A DNA stretch of 64,000 bases from Pampus argenteus (Eukaryota > Chordata > Actinopteri > Scombriformes > Stromateidae), in NCBI GenBank assembly GCA_036937835.1, contig CM072864.1, positions 1,183,501 to 1,247,500 on the forward strand, written 5' to 3'. Made by a program: the position numbers and the translations under genes. How positions within the stretch are numbered: the stretch's first letter is position 1; every line of letters starts with the position of its first letter. Positions 45,701 to 57,999 of the stretch are shown here, piece by piece. The notes beneath the pieces were generated by a model, which was not told the origin of the DNA, searched no databases, and saw only the letters and a program-made list of their open reading frames with translations.

Positions 45701-47500
45701 TCAAACGTTCTCTGTGCTCACCTTAAATCTCACACCTTAAAAACACACCTGACATCAGGTGACACGAGCCTGATTCATGACATCACAACTAGTTTGGAGC
45801 CAATCGTGGTCCAATATGCAACTTACACAAGTGTGAGGAAGGAAAAAGACACATCAGACACAAACTATGACTTGAAACATCTTTAATTAGTTAAATTAAA
45901 GTTAAATGCATCAAAACTGTACTTTCCACCAGTCAAATAACACAGCACTGCTGTAGGTGAACGATATCTTGATATGTTGTTGAGTTTTCCCTCGAGTAGT
46001 GCAGGGCAGGGCGGATATCCAGACAAATATCATTTCTAGTTTTCTGTGTTTAGATTCAGCCCACGAGGCTGCACAGCGTGAGGAAGAGAAACAGTCTGGT
46101 ATCAACAGGATGAAGGAGGAGAGGAAGGGGATTATTATCTGTGGCCATTATACTGTTTAGCTAGGCCATTACTGTAGTTTGGCCTGCATCTGAATAGGTG
46201 CTTCTTTGCACGTGCACATACTTGAAAACTGTCTGTATCTCTCACCAAAACCAGAGCCAGCTCCGTTTTTATCTCCATGGCAGCCGACAATCACCTGATG
46301 TAGTTGGCAGAACCGGGTCTGCAGGGACCAGACAGGAGCCACTGACCTACATATGACAGGAGTATATCCACTGTACATCATGTTGGATTAAGCTGTCTGC
46401 ATATTGTAGCAGATCATCATATAGCAGCAGTGAGGATGCTCTGATGTTGTCTGCAGGCACTACAACTGAAAAGGACCCAATCCATTCTCTTATTACCCCA
46501 GCAGGCAGCCATAAATCTGGACGTGGCCATGTCCTCCCTCCACTGCCAGAGAGATTTACCACAGCCAGCATGCCTCCTATCTATCCTCTGCTTTCCTACC
46601 TTTGTCTCTTCCTTTCCTGCCCCCTTTTTCCGTCCTACATTTCCTCATTTTCTGCCTCTACATCCTGGTGTCACAGAGGGTCAAGCACCCAGCGCTCCCT
46701 CATCGTAACTGATGGACACACACTGACACAGCAGTGAACATGTTTTAATTAAACCCACAATGATTTACAGCTGACAGATGAAGGCAGTGAGTGATGTAGA
46801 GTAAAAAAAAATCAATATAGTTTATTAGGCAGGAAATATATTGAATTTATGGTCTGGTGTCTTTTTTAAGTCTAAATTCAGATCATGTGGATAAAGGGTC
46901 AGTCTGTGTAATTTCTGTGTAATTGGCTTATTTGGAACAAATGAGACTCTCCAATAAAGAATATTTTCATCAAATTAAAGGATTTCAGGTTTAACACCAA
47001 CATTAAAGATTATTTTTATTTTTTATATATTTATGTGAGAGAATGTGTTTTAATGCTGCAATTAAAATAATTTAATCATTGTTCAAATAAGAAGGCAGGT
47101 TGAAAGATGAGTGCTGTACTCTGCCTTCAGAATACACACATAAATACACATGTGTACATGCAGTACATGTTGTACATATACTGTACATATGCATGTATCC
47201 ACATTTCATAAAGGGGATATATAACATACTTTAGACTAACATTCTCTCCATGTGTTCTCTTCTCTTTTCCACTATGGGAACTTTTTGACCCATAACCTGA
47301 ACTTGTTTCTATTGTGTTTTACAGAATACAATGTTTTGGATATTCTTCACTGAAAAGGCAGCTGCAGGACGAATGTTAATGTGGTGTTTGGTTGGCGGGG
47401 GCAGTTTAGTTGTGGGGCAGACAACAATGGAAAAAGTGACACTAATATATATTAATAAGGCCCCTAATAGGAGCAGCTCTCTGCTCAATTCTCTCCTGAA
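42780..47500. other. gene-poor region, first part
   Basis: No gene recognised. Blocks at about 44150-44300, 44540-44700, 44860-45120 and 46160-46560 have balanced composition, few simple repeats and no sustained ORF. They are candidate conserved non-coding elements. The rest is ordinary AT-rich DNA. Confidence 0.35.
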
Positions 47501-47528
47501 TCAGGAGATATAAAAAATAATAAAAATA

Positions 47529-47665
47529 ATATATAATATAATATAATATAATATAATATAATATAATATAATATAATATAATATAATATAATATAATATA
47601 ATATAATATAATATAATATAATATAATATAATATAATATAATATAATATAATATAATATAATTAT
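47529..47665. repeat. (AATAT)n microsatellite
   Basis: About 27 near-perfect copies of a pentanucleotide. It encodes only a Tyr/Ile artefact ORF. Confidence 0.95.
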
Positions 47666-48059
47666 ATATTTGCTAATAACCATCAGGAGAGGAAAATAGT
47701 AAACGTAGTACCGGCCACATGTGTCCATTTAAATAGCAGCTAACAACACTTAGCGGATCCACACTGGATCTTAACAGCGAGTCAATGAGCCCGTGTAATC
47801 ATCATCAGTGCAGTAAAACCCTGAGGCTCTTCTGTTAGTAGCTACTGAAGTTAAATCAAACAGCCTATAAATGAACATCCAACAACCTCGTCGTCTCTTT
47901 GTTTGTGTTTTATCACCACATCGAACATCCAGACGACCTCGGAGGCCTTTTCAAGCCCTTTAAATGTCCATCGCTGACACTGCACACACACAGACACACA
48001 CACACACACACTGTTTGGGGTAATACCACATGACATTCCACTAAATGCCTCCCAGACAA

Positions 48060-48360
48060 TCCCCCCACACCCCCCTACTGCAGCTTTACAGCGTTTTTAT
48101 TGGTGGTGATGGGGGGAGGCCAGGGTCACCGTGGTAACCACATGCTCGGCTGGATGCGGGACCTCATCTGGCTGCATACGGGCATCTGTGCCATGCCTGC
48201 GAGGAAACTGCCCCAGATCTCAGCTGACATTTGGCAGCCTTCAGCGTCTGTGTGTCTGTGTACAGTAGATGTGTTGGCAGCGGGGGAGGGGCCGGTGAAT
48301 AAATTCACATTTATCACTTGAGTCCGTTTGGATGCATCATTTCCTGCTCCTGGGAAATGT
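48060..48360. other. candidate conserved non-coding block
   Basis: GC-balanced, repeat-free stretch (around ggtcaccgtggtaaccacat, itself an imperfect palindrome) in otherwise AT-rich DNA. A 73-codon ORF exists on the plus strand but has no splice context or family motif. Conservation is inferred from composition only. Confidence 0.25.
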
Positions 48361-48977
48361 CTTTCATGTTCTGACACCATTTTCTGTGTGTTTTTGGCTT
48401 TGATTTTGTCTTTTCGCCGTGTTTTCAGTTACATATGCTGACTTGTGGCTGTGTTGAAGGGTCTGAGTGAAATATTGATTTCCCTCATCCAAACTAACAC
48501 AACACCGACACTCCCAAGTGTCTTTTCATCAGAATTAAAGATTCTCTTTTCCCTTTTCTGTCTTTTCATTTTCCCAGTTTTTTTTTCTTTGCATTTCTGG
48601 TTTATTCAGTTTCTCTTTTTCTATGCATGTAAGCCGCTGACATCAGAGTGCTGCAGAAAAGGAAGACAGAGAACGAGGGACTGAGACAAAGCACCGAGTT
48701 GGACAGACTGAGAGCGATTAACAGGATTATACAGATGCATGACCGCTGGCTGATGAATAAGTCGGCCTAATAACTAACTTTAACAGCTGCAGGATGATCT
48801 TCATCAGTGGATCAGATGTTTTACTCCTGCTAGAGACAGCTGAAACATCCTCTAACATCTCTTCGTAGATGATGATGAAGTTGAGGGCGTCAAACATTTT
48901 TGGCAGCACAAAGTAAAAATGATCCTAAATCATTTATTCATCCTAAAAACATCACTGGTCACAGCAGCATGTACAGC

Positions 48978-49008
<31 letters not shown>
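48978..49008. repeat. CAA trinucleotide microsatellite
   Basis: About ten caa units. Confidence 0.9.
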
Positions 49009-51285
49009 TCCACATAAATCTTTAACAAACAGAGCGCATGTCTCCACCTTTATTTCACCAGGTCGCTACACAAAGTTTTTGCCCGCTTGTGATCATTTCA
49101 ACTTCTATTTGCTTCCCCTGACAAATAATCTACAGATACAGTCCAGTATTATTATCCAGTTGTTAAAGATAACACAAACATATGTTATGTAAAACAATAC
49201 ACTGCTCAGATCAATAATCTAGTATGTGTTTTCCATAAAATAAATCCTTCAAATGGAGTTTAACTGCTGGACACAATACGTCTCCTGCTGCACTGAAATT
49301 TTCAGTGTTTATGCACTGGAGGCTGTTATGAACATGTTGCATTGTTATTCAAGAAGCACACAAAGACACACAAAGAAAGCCTGAAGTGTTGTGTGGTGTT
49401 GAAGCAGCTCAAGTCTTATTATCAGATAATCATTTCTCTGGCTTCACTTCCATCAATATGCTGACAGACATGTCAGTGTTTCCTTCCTCTGAGGACTTTC
49501 ACTCAGTAACCAGGTTTCAAAATAATAACAACGCTCAGAGTTCAATTAGGACAAACCCATTAAAGTGCATCATATATGGGACAATATATTACAACAATCT
49601 CTTCCAAAACTCTTTCCATAAACAAATCCGGTCACTCTTATGATGATTGCACTAGTTTTTGGCTCTGAACGTCTTGGTTTTTTAAGAAGAATATTACGGT
49701 ACATGTGTGGCACCATCGTCTTTTATTTAATCCTCCTCTGTAGGATTAGAAACCGCTGCTGGTTTTTAGACAGGAGTCAATGGTACAAATATGTGCTTCT
49801 GTTCACCAACACTGACGGTGCTAGCAGTGTGTTCAGTGTGATGTTCACAGCTGAAGGCCTCGTGTTCACATGTGCATCAGCCCACAGACACGTCACTAGT
49901 TTACTTACGTCACCTCATGTCTGTGACTCTGACTTGAAGCTTAGACAATCAGATATTTATGCTTTTAGTCACCGACTTTGCAGTTGAATCATTAAATTAT
50001 TACTATGAAAATTAGATTTTCCCTTTAAATCAAGCATAAAATCTGCTCATGCATTAGTAGACTTGATTCATGACATTTCATGAAACATGTATGAGAAAAC
50101 ATTTTGAGTCACAAGATTAAAAAAATCATATTTACTTCACTACTTCAGTAGATGGAGATTTATTCTTCACTGTATTAGATTATTAAAATGTGGTACTGAT
50201 ATGCAAACGCTTCATTCACTTCTCACCGTTATCCAAATCAGTTTTGAGGGCTGAGGAAAGCAGGCCAACGTTGTGTTGCAGACACTCGAAAAAAGCGATA
50301 CCCGGCCTGTACGTGAAGATAACGAGGAGACGGAGACGCAGCCCCAATCACACATGAAAGAGATGTTTGGAGGCTGAGACGAGCTTCTTGTTCCCTGGAG
50401 TCCCTCCACCCTCCACACAGCAGCATGCGCTTCATCCCGTCTTTCACACATTCACGTGTAACTCCTGGCTCCCTCCTCCTCCTCTGAGTCTCACAAAGAC
50501 ATAACAAGTCCTTGGATCTTGTGACAGCGGTGCTGCTGTGCTATCTTTGTATGTTTCTCTTGCTGACTGCTGCTCCTCTGTGCTCTCCTGTCTCATACAT
50601 ACTGTACATAAACTCTTTCTCAGCCTTTTATCTTTCTGATTAGACAACTGTGGAAGGTCCCATCTTGTGTCTGCATCTTCTGAATAACTGAACAATCACT
50701 ATATTCTCTTATAAATTATTTTCTTTTCTCCTGTTAGTCTTTTATTACCTGCAGTCAACCTGATGCTGCAGCTTCTCTCTTTCCTCATCTCTGTTTCTTC
50801 TGGTGGGGTTTCCTCCCAGAGATCGGCGTTATCAGACAGGAAGTAGCAGAGTGGCTTCCTGTCCCATATACCCGGGGCAACATAATGGTGCCAGCGCCAA
50901 AAGAAAAGTCAGACTGTTTATCAAATATTCAGCAGATACAGCCAAGAGCTCACTAGAGCGTAATATTAATTTTTAATTGAGGGCCTCGCGAGGCGTCCTT
51001 TACCGTTTCTGTGTATCTGATTTGTGTGTGTGTGTGTGTGTGGTTTTACGTGTGCATGAATTTACTGTTATAATTACATCGTGCATTTCAGCTGCACCGA
51101 GCTTCGTTTGTGGGATACATTTCTGCCATCAAGCATTCAATGTCATTTTAATGATGGATGAAGAATATTATTGCATAAAACATGCAGGAGCACAGATGTA
51201 GTGAGGTCAACAGCAGGTCACATTTGTTTAGCTTTAATGGAAGTGCATCACTGAATTAAAACAGGTTGCATCCCATAAACTAGTC

Positions 51286-51329
<44 letters not shown>

Positions 51330-52669
51330 AAACACAACAACATGTAATATTGTGTGTGTCCCTGTGAATTATTCACATATTATTAAACTCTTTAAGCTTC
51401 AGCGATATGACTGGATTTAGTAAATGACTCATTTGAAACTAGCTCGTATTTAATAAAAACTTAAAGCAGAGCAGCTGTCTGCAGGTTACCTGGATGACAT
51501 TTAAAATGAGAAGTAAAATAACAACAGAAAAGTAAAATAGGAAGTTCATTGTGTTTTTGAGAAGTTTGGTGTGTTTCCTGAGTATTTAGGTACACTCCCT
51601 TTCACCTGGGGGGTGTTTGTGTGCAGGTACATGTGACAGTGGTGTGCATGTAAGAGCATGTTTGTGTGCGTGCAAATTGACGTCACAGTGATTCAGCCTC
51701 TGTAAGTCATGAGGAGTGTGTGTTCGCTTGCATGTGTGTTGGAGCGTCATGTGTGTGTGTGGGGGGACCTAATTATCCAAATATTCTGTATCAAACTTAT
51801 TTTAATAAGTAGGTCACATCAAGACGTGTAGACAGAAACATTCCTGTTAAATCACGAGCTGTGTATTGACAACACACACAATAGATCATCATCCTACTGT
51901 CAAGCCAAATGAATAATGCCAATTCATCAAATGTGCAGACGTACATTGTGGAATTATATCATTCCCGTCTCATGTGTGCACTGGATTTAGGGACAAATGT
52001 CAAAAGGTTAAATATTTTTCTTATTTGCATTAAGAGAAGAAAAGTCTCTGAAAGAGGAACAGAAAGATGAACAAAGCAGCGAATGCACCAACTAGACAGA
52101 CGTTATTTCCCTCGAGTCTTTCTCCTTTTTCCTCTCGTGTTCACATATTTGACCTCTGGACTGTGTTAACTCTTGTCTAACCAGCAGCATACATGCAGAT
52201 TTGTCAACTCGTCTGGACACATCCATGCATCATTTCGCAAAATTGTGTCTAATCGCATCCTCCCGTGCACTTTGTACACATCCACGCTGCCTCTAGAGTT
52301 AACTCTGTCTGGTCACAGACTGTAGACGGACAGACTGTGTGATAAGAGTTTGACTCCTACTGCTGCTGTAATGTTGATGTATCATTGAGCAGGAATCCCC
52401 TCCAGCTCTGGGACTGTTGTTCTGAGGCTCAACATGACCTTTGACCTCCCTATGATATGATAAAACATTTTTTCCGATAAGAAAAACACAGCGGCAGAGG
52501 CAGAAATTTGAAAAAAAAAGAAAGTGAAGAAGAGGTTGTGTGAGTGGATCAGGTCTCTTACATGGTTTTAGTGACATAGCAGGCTATAATAACAAACCAA
52601 CATAGTAATATTAGCATGTCTTCGCCTCAAGGTGACCATGACAGAACCACGTCTCCAATACGAACACAG

Positions 52670-52703
<34 letters not shown>

Positions 52704-54912
52704 GCTCCAGTGAAATTCCACACCGTCTCTGTGCTCTGCCTCAGGTTTCACTGGTGCATGAACAGCAGCTCCAGTGATAGAAGTGAATCAGAAAAACAAG
52801 TGAACGTTCTCCTGAGAACGTTCCTGACGAGCAGAGACAAAGACTTTAATCTATTTGTGTGCTCGTTCAGAGTGGCACAAACTTAATGTGTTTAAAGAGT
52901 TTTTATTCATCTTCACCCTCTGTTGTGTTTGTTTTCATTATTTATTCCACTGCAGACGTAAAACTCATGAAGCTGTGTATCTAAATCAAACCTTTATACG
53001 TGAATACCAGCTGTGCTTTCCATAAGACAGATAAGATAAGAAGTCCGACTATTCTGATGTTAAATCGTTCATACAGAAACCGACACGTTGGTTTATTGAT
53101 CTTTACTGTCCTTCTGTAACCTTGGACACGTTTGAGAGAGACAAATGTTGGAAAAGTACCACTGATGATTCACAGTATGTCAGAATAAGTCTGTGAGTCA
53201 ATGGACAGGTTACATAAAGCCTGAATGTTAACGAGTCTGTGTGAATAACACACCATTAATGTTGTTTTCTGGGCCTCAGTTCATCCCAGCTGCATGAACA
53301 TTTACACACGTTTACACACTCAAAGACACCTGAAGAGTCTGAAGCACACATGATAAGAAAATAACTGCAGTCTCAATCATTTAAATGTTGTTTAGTTGAA
53401 GCTGCTTTCAGACAGATGTTTCCAGACATAAAACTGCAGGCTTCATCTATGTGATGGCTTTCTGTCATTCACACATTAATGTTACCTACAGGCTGGTTCA
53501 CACATGACAGGACGTTCAGTTTCTCTTCTCAGAGGACTGGTCTGATTATTACTGTAGTTTTAACCTCTTCTGTAAAAGTTTTTATAATCTGATATTAGAA
53601 GAAAATAAAATTGTTTCTTCTTCTTGTGCATGAAAAATGCTAATTGATATAATAAATGTATTAAAGTGGATGCATTCAGTTCAGATGTATGAAGTGTTTG
53701 AAGTGTTGCAGACTCTAAAGGTGATAATCAGTAACGAGCTAAAACAGTGAAACATTAAAAACAGAGTGAATATTGGATTTCTGTTTTAATGTGTTTGCAT
53801 GATGTTTAAATAAGCAGCCGTTTGCTTATATCGACTTTATATGATGACGCTGTGTTTACGGCTTCAATAAAAGCCTGTAAATTCAGATTCAGTCAACTTC
53901 ATTCTTACCTGAAGTCGTCCAAACCGTCCACATGTCCACATGTCCACATGTCCACACACCTTAAAGAAGCAGTTTGACATTTTGTGATATACACTCATTC
54001 ATTCAATGTTGTTGTTGTTAGTAAATCAAACCCTTTGTGTGTGTGTGGAGAGATTAACGCAGATGGACGGTCACACATTATTACTGTTTTAAAAGACGTC
54101 CGCAGAATGGAACCAAAGGAGCTAAAAAAGCAGTTTTTATGTTTCTGCTTCTAATAAAAGGATTTCTAATCAATGACTAAGAGGTGTGAGACTCTCTGTG
54201 ATCTGTGACTGTGTGGAGCTGACGGGGAATAAGCGGTCGTGGATTAGTTGGCTGCAGGTCGGGGTACTTGTAAGAGGATTGGTCCTGTGTGGAAAACAGA
54301 CAGATGAACAATCAACTAGCTGTAAGCCTGAAGCCAACAACAGTTCAGCATAATCTAATATAAGCTCTTCCTCGTGAATCTTATGCATTCGCAGGTATCA
54401 CTGTTGCTCTCTAACCTCTGTAGTCTTGTCGTCATAGTAACCCCTCTTCTCATCCTCTTTTTAACCCCTTTCACTTGTACCCAGCAAACATTAAAGAGGT
54501 TTACTGTAATCATCACTCTATTCACCCTTTCCCCTCTGAGCAGCCCCACTACTCTGTAGGTCATCAAGCGGAGGCCTCTGTGAGCCAGACGTTCACATGA
54601 AGAAGTCAAAGCCAGAACTGAAATACCGGTTCACTCCTCTCTGCTCCTTTGCACGTTTTTTTAGCTTCTCTCTTCATTTTCATGACTGGCGTTATGGAAA
54701 AGTGTTTTGGCTAAATCCTTCTTGGTGTGACCGCTCCACAGTTCACCAAAGGTCTGACTTTCTATTTCCATGTAACACAAGTCAAATTGGGATTTTAATA
54801 AAAATATTTCCACATGGGAAAGATTTTATCGTCTCTTTCTGTTTCTTTAGTTTTTCTCTCTAATCGTCTCTTTCTGACCTTCTCAAGCTGATCAATGCTT
54901 CACCCTTCATCA
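49009..54912. other. gene-poor region, second part
   Basis: No gene recognised. Includes CA runs at 51290-51328 and about 52673-52701, a tccacatg run at about 53932-53956, and a compositionally distinct block at 50830-51010 (contains ttaatttttaattgagggcc) that could be a conserved non-coding element. Confidence 0.35.
51290..51328. repeat. CA dinucleotide microsatellite
   Basis: About 19 perfect CA units. Confidence 0.95.
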
Positions 54913-54983
54913 GCACTGCTGGTGTAGTGGTATCATACAAGATTCCCATTCTTGTGACCCGGGTTCGATTCCCGGGCAGTGCA
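54913..54983 (+). tRNA. tRNA-Gly (anticodon CCC)
   Basis: A 71-nt cloverleaf: acceptor stem GCACTGC pairs with GCAGTGC and is followed by discriminator A. Anticodon stem CAAGA/TCTTG encloses loop TTCCCAT with CCC at 54945-54947. The T arm carries GGTTCGATTCC, a perfect B box, and the A box reads TGGTGTAGTGG. No intron. The body matches the vertebrate Gly-CCC gene closely. It is isolated from any other gene. Confidence 0.97.
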
Positions 54984-55002
54984 CGTATATTATCTTTAAG
55001 AC

Positions 55003-55006
55003 TTTT
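55003..55006 (+). terminator. Pol III terminator of tRNA-Gly
   Basis: The first TTTT downstream of the tRNA, 19 nt past its 3' end. Confidence 0.75.
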
Positions 55007-55306
55007 CTTCTGTTTATCTCTCGCCTTTGACTTTAAAAATGCTCCAGGCGATGTACTTGGTCGATCCGCCACTTTGGTCCAGACCGAAATACCTCAACAA
55101 CTACTAGATGTGCTGCCATGAACTTTTATACAGACATTCATGCGACCACGCGGTGTATCCCTGACTTTTCTTCTAGAGCCACAATGAGATGACTTCTGTG
55201 GTTTTGAGTAAAATCTCTCATTAGATGGATTGAAATGGAACATAAACACATTCATGTTCCCCAAAGGATGAATTGAATCTGGTCAATTTTTAAAGTTTTT
55301 AAAGCA

Positions 55307-55682
55307 GATCTGAGATGATTAATGGGAGAGGAAAGAAGAAGAAACAAAGTTCTGATACACAAATCTGTTTTCAGCTTTTGGACTTTTTCTCTAATCTTTG
55401 ATTTTTGCTGAAATATTGGATCATTTGAACATTTATTGAAATGAAACCATGTGAGAAGTTTAGAGGTAAAAATCACTATTTGGTGGAGCTGTTAACAACT
55501 CATAGACATCTGAAATGTGACCCGACTACACACTGCTTTTAGTAAGACGTCAAAAGACTAAAAGGTTGAAACCACTGGTTTCATCTTTAACAATGTGTTG
55601 GATTTTAAAAGCTTCTTATATTATCCATTGAGTCAAATCTGCATCTGAACAGTAACTAAAGCTGTCAGATAAATGGAGTGGA
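55307..55682 (+). repeat. right part of hAT-like MITE plus outer fish repeat
   Basis: Matches the MITE body at 35842-35960 (gggagaggaaagaag, gatacacaaatctgttttca) and continues to an inverted terminus (aaggttgaaaccactgg, about 55561-55577). It then runs into the right half of the outer repeat (cagtaactaaagctgtcaga). Confidence 0.75.
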
Positions 55683-55970
55683 GTAGAAAGTACTAGATGT
55701 ACCTCTGACATGTAGAAAGTACTAGATGTACCTCTGACATGTAGAAAGTACTAGATTTACCTCTGACATGTAGAAAGTACTAGATGTACCTCTGACATGT
55801 AGAAAGTACTAGATTTACCTCTGACATGTAGAAAGTACTAGATGTACCTCTGACATGTAGAAAGTACTAGATTTACCTCTGACATGTAGAAAGTACTAGA
55901 TTTACCTCTGACATGTAGAAAGTACTAGATGTACCTCTGACATGTAGAAAGTACTAGATTTACCTCTGAA
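55683..55970. repeat. 29-bp minisatellite, about 10 copies
   Basis: The unit starts gtagaaagtactagatgtac and ends ctctgacat. Copies differ at one position (agatG or agatT), in the order G G T G T G T T G T. It directly continues the fish repeat at 55580-55682. Confidence 0.95.
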
Positions 55971-56723
55971 GTCATTCAACCATCCTTATTCTTAAGTACA
56001 GAGCTGCTAGCGTGGCTGTAGACTCTTCTTGTTAAATTAGTAACCAAGGAAGCTTATTCTGAATATATTTACTGTAAAGTCTCTCCAGAATAACTGCATG
56101 AACATTACAAGATATAAAATGCGTCACTGACTCGGGTTAACGTACCCTCACTCCTCTTTTAGATGCAGTGCCTTCATTTTCCACCGTTTTCATGCATCAG
56201 TTTTCCAGCTGAAATATGAGCTGTGATGTCTGCTCACTTCCAGGCCGTTTTATGAACCAGCCCTTATTTGAGGCTCCAACTTCTCTCATATGTGAATATT
56301 TGCATGAACAACCACCAGAATTCATCCTTTTCTGCTCCTTCTGATCCCACAACCACAGACGGAGCAATGTGGGAAAACCACACTAATGGGGTACATAGTT
56401 GTCCCCCCCACACACACACACACACACCAGTGAATTCCTTATAATAACCGCATGCTTTTACATCGCTGATGAGCCAAATCCAAACAGCTACTTTTTGTTT
56501 TTTTTCTTTCTGTTGTTTCTGGACGTTAGACTTTTCAAAGACACTCAGCTGTAGCTGCACCAGCAAGTTAGCAGTTAATAAGTATATCTGTATATAATAT
56601 ATACTTATAATAAGTATATCAGTATCACAGTGGCAGGTCAGAGGGTGGAAACATGCTGGAGCAGAACCATGTTCGCCAGCTGCAGCTGCTCCCAGAAAGA
56701 TCGTGGCTCTCTTCTGCACTCCT

Positions 56724-56870
56724 TCTACACACCCATGCAGCAGACACACACCCATGCAGCAGACACACACCACATACACACCCATGCAGCAGACACACAC
56801 CCATGCAGCAGACACACACCACATACACGCCCATGCAGCAGACACACACCACATACACACTCATGCATGC
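56724..56870. repeat. tandem repeat around acccatgcagcagacacac
   Basis: Five or six copies of about 18-30 bp. Long ORFs through it (Cys/Val/Trp or His/Thr-rich) are artefacts. Confidence 0.9.
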
Positions 56871-56931
56871 TTGCAGGCACACATCCACAACTGTCAACAT
56901 ACACACATTCTCTGTTTACATATTTCATGAC

Positions 56932-56974
56932 TTTCTCCATTAAACCTCATGAGTCATGAGGTTTAATGGAGAAA
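56932..56974. repeat. perfect 43-bp palindrome centred on an AP-1 site
   Basis: Two 21-nt arms (56932-56952 and 56954-56974) are exact reverse complements around one G at 56953. The centre reads TGAGTCA (56950-56956), the consensus AP-1 element. Confidence 0.95.
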
Positions 56975-57779
56975 TGCAGTTGAATTATGGGCCCCGGGGT
57001 GCCGTGTTTTACTGCTCACATGCTTACATGCTTACACACCTGATCACGCACATTTGTACCAACTCCAATTATTACCCTCTTTCTTTCTGAGTCTCTCACA
57101 CACACACACACACACAAAGCTGCAGTTTGTGTAGACAGTAAGATGCTGAAAAGACCAGTGAGATCTCACCTCATCAAATGTAAAAGCTTCCTGGGTCTGG
57201 CACTCAACTAGGCTTTTATCCTCACATGCATGAACCCCCCCTCATGTCTCACACCATTAACCACACACACACACACACACTCGTACCCCCTCCTAACCAC
57301 CAGCATTAGGCCAGAAAGAGAAAGCGAGGGGACCTTTAATGGTGTGACACCTCTTACAGAGGGGACAATGTCAATCAGACAAAGTGGGATGGAGATGGGA
57401 TACCAGGGTCATCATCTTCCACCTCTTCCATGCAGGAGGCGGTGGTGCATTTATAACATTTATATGTTCGTGCGAGGCCTCAGACGTTAAAACGTGTCCT
57501 TATCTGACTGTTGACGATGTCGACGGAGGAACTTTCTGTCCTCTTTTCCTGATTTCATCCTCATCTGACCTTCAACTCTGCCTCAGTTTAACTTTACTCT
57601 CAAAACAGATGATACAACTGTGCCTTTATGGCAGTTTTTAAGCACATAAGCACCATTTGAAAATGGCTCCCAAGACCCAAATAAATCCAGCCAGAAGCGT
57701 TCACTCAGGCCGAGCCTTTACACCTTAATAATGCACTGTTTTAGCCCCCCTGCGCACACACAAAAACTTTCTTCCCGTC

Positions 57780-57990
57780 TTGCAAAATTCCTTGGCTCAT
57801 TCTGGCGACCTAGTTTACAGCCCTCGCCTCGGAGCCACGGAGAGTTGGTTCCTTTTGAAGATGCATTGAGCAGCACAGCATGACAAGCCCATTATAGAGC
57901 CGGAGGAGGAGAAATCCCTCAATTACCAACTGGCAATTCTTGAGGGAAAAGCGATGTGCACTATTCACTTAACAGTATCAGTTTTTTATG
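57780..57990. other. candidate conserved non-coding block
   Basis: Balanced composition with motifs such as ctcaattaccaactggcaat and no ORF or repeat, bounded by AT-rich DNA. Possible enhancer; conservation not testable here. Confidence 0.25.
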
Positions 57991-57999
57991 ACTCACTAA

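Noticed and set aside
48100..48321. 73-codon plus ORF
   Set aside because: No family resemblance and no exon signals; treated as possible non-coding element only.
49640..49987. 115-codon plus ORF
   Set aside because: AT-driven hydrophobic composition without motifs or splice sites; likely chance.
55683..55970. CRISPR-like appearance of regularly spaced repeats
   Set aside because: Units abut directly with no unique spacers and the host is a vertebrate; it is a minisatellite.
56264..56959. 198-codon minus ORF and overlapping plus ORFs
   Set aside because: Reading frames run through the CA-rich tandem repeat; the non-repeat part has no recognisable domain.
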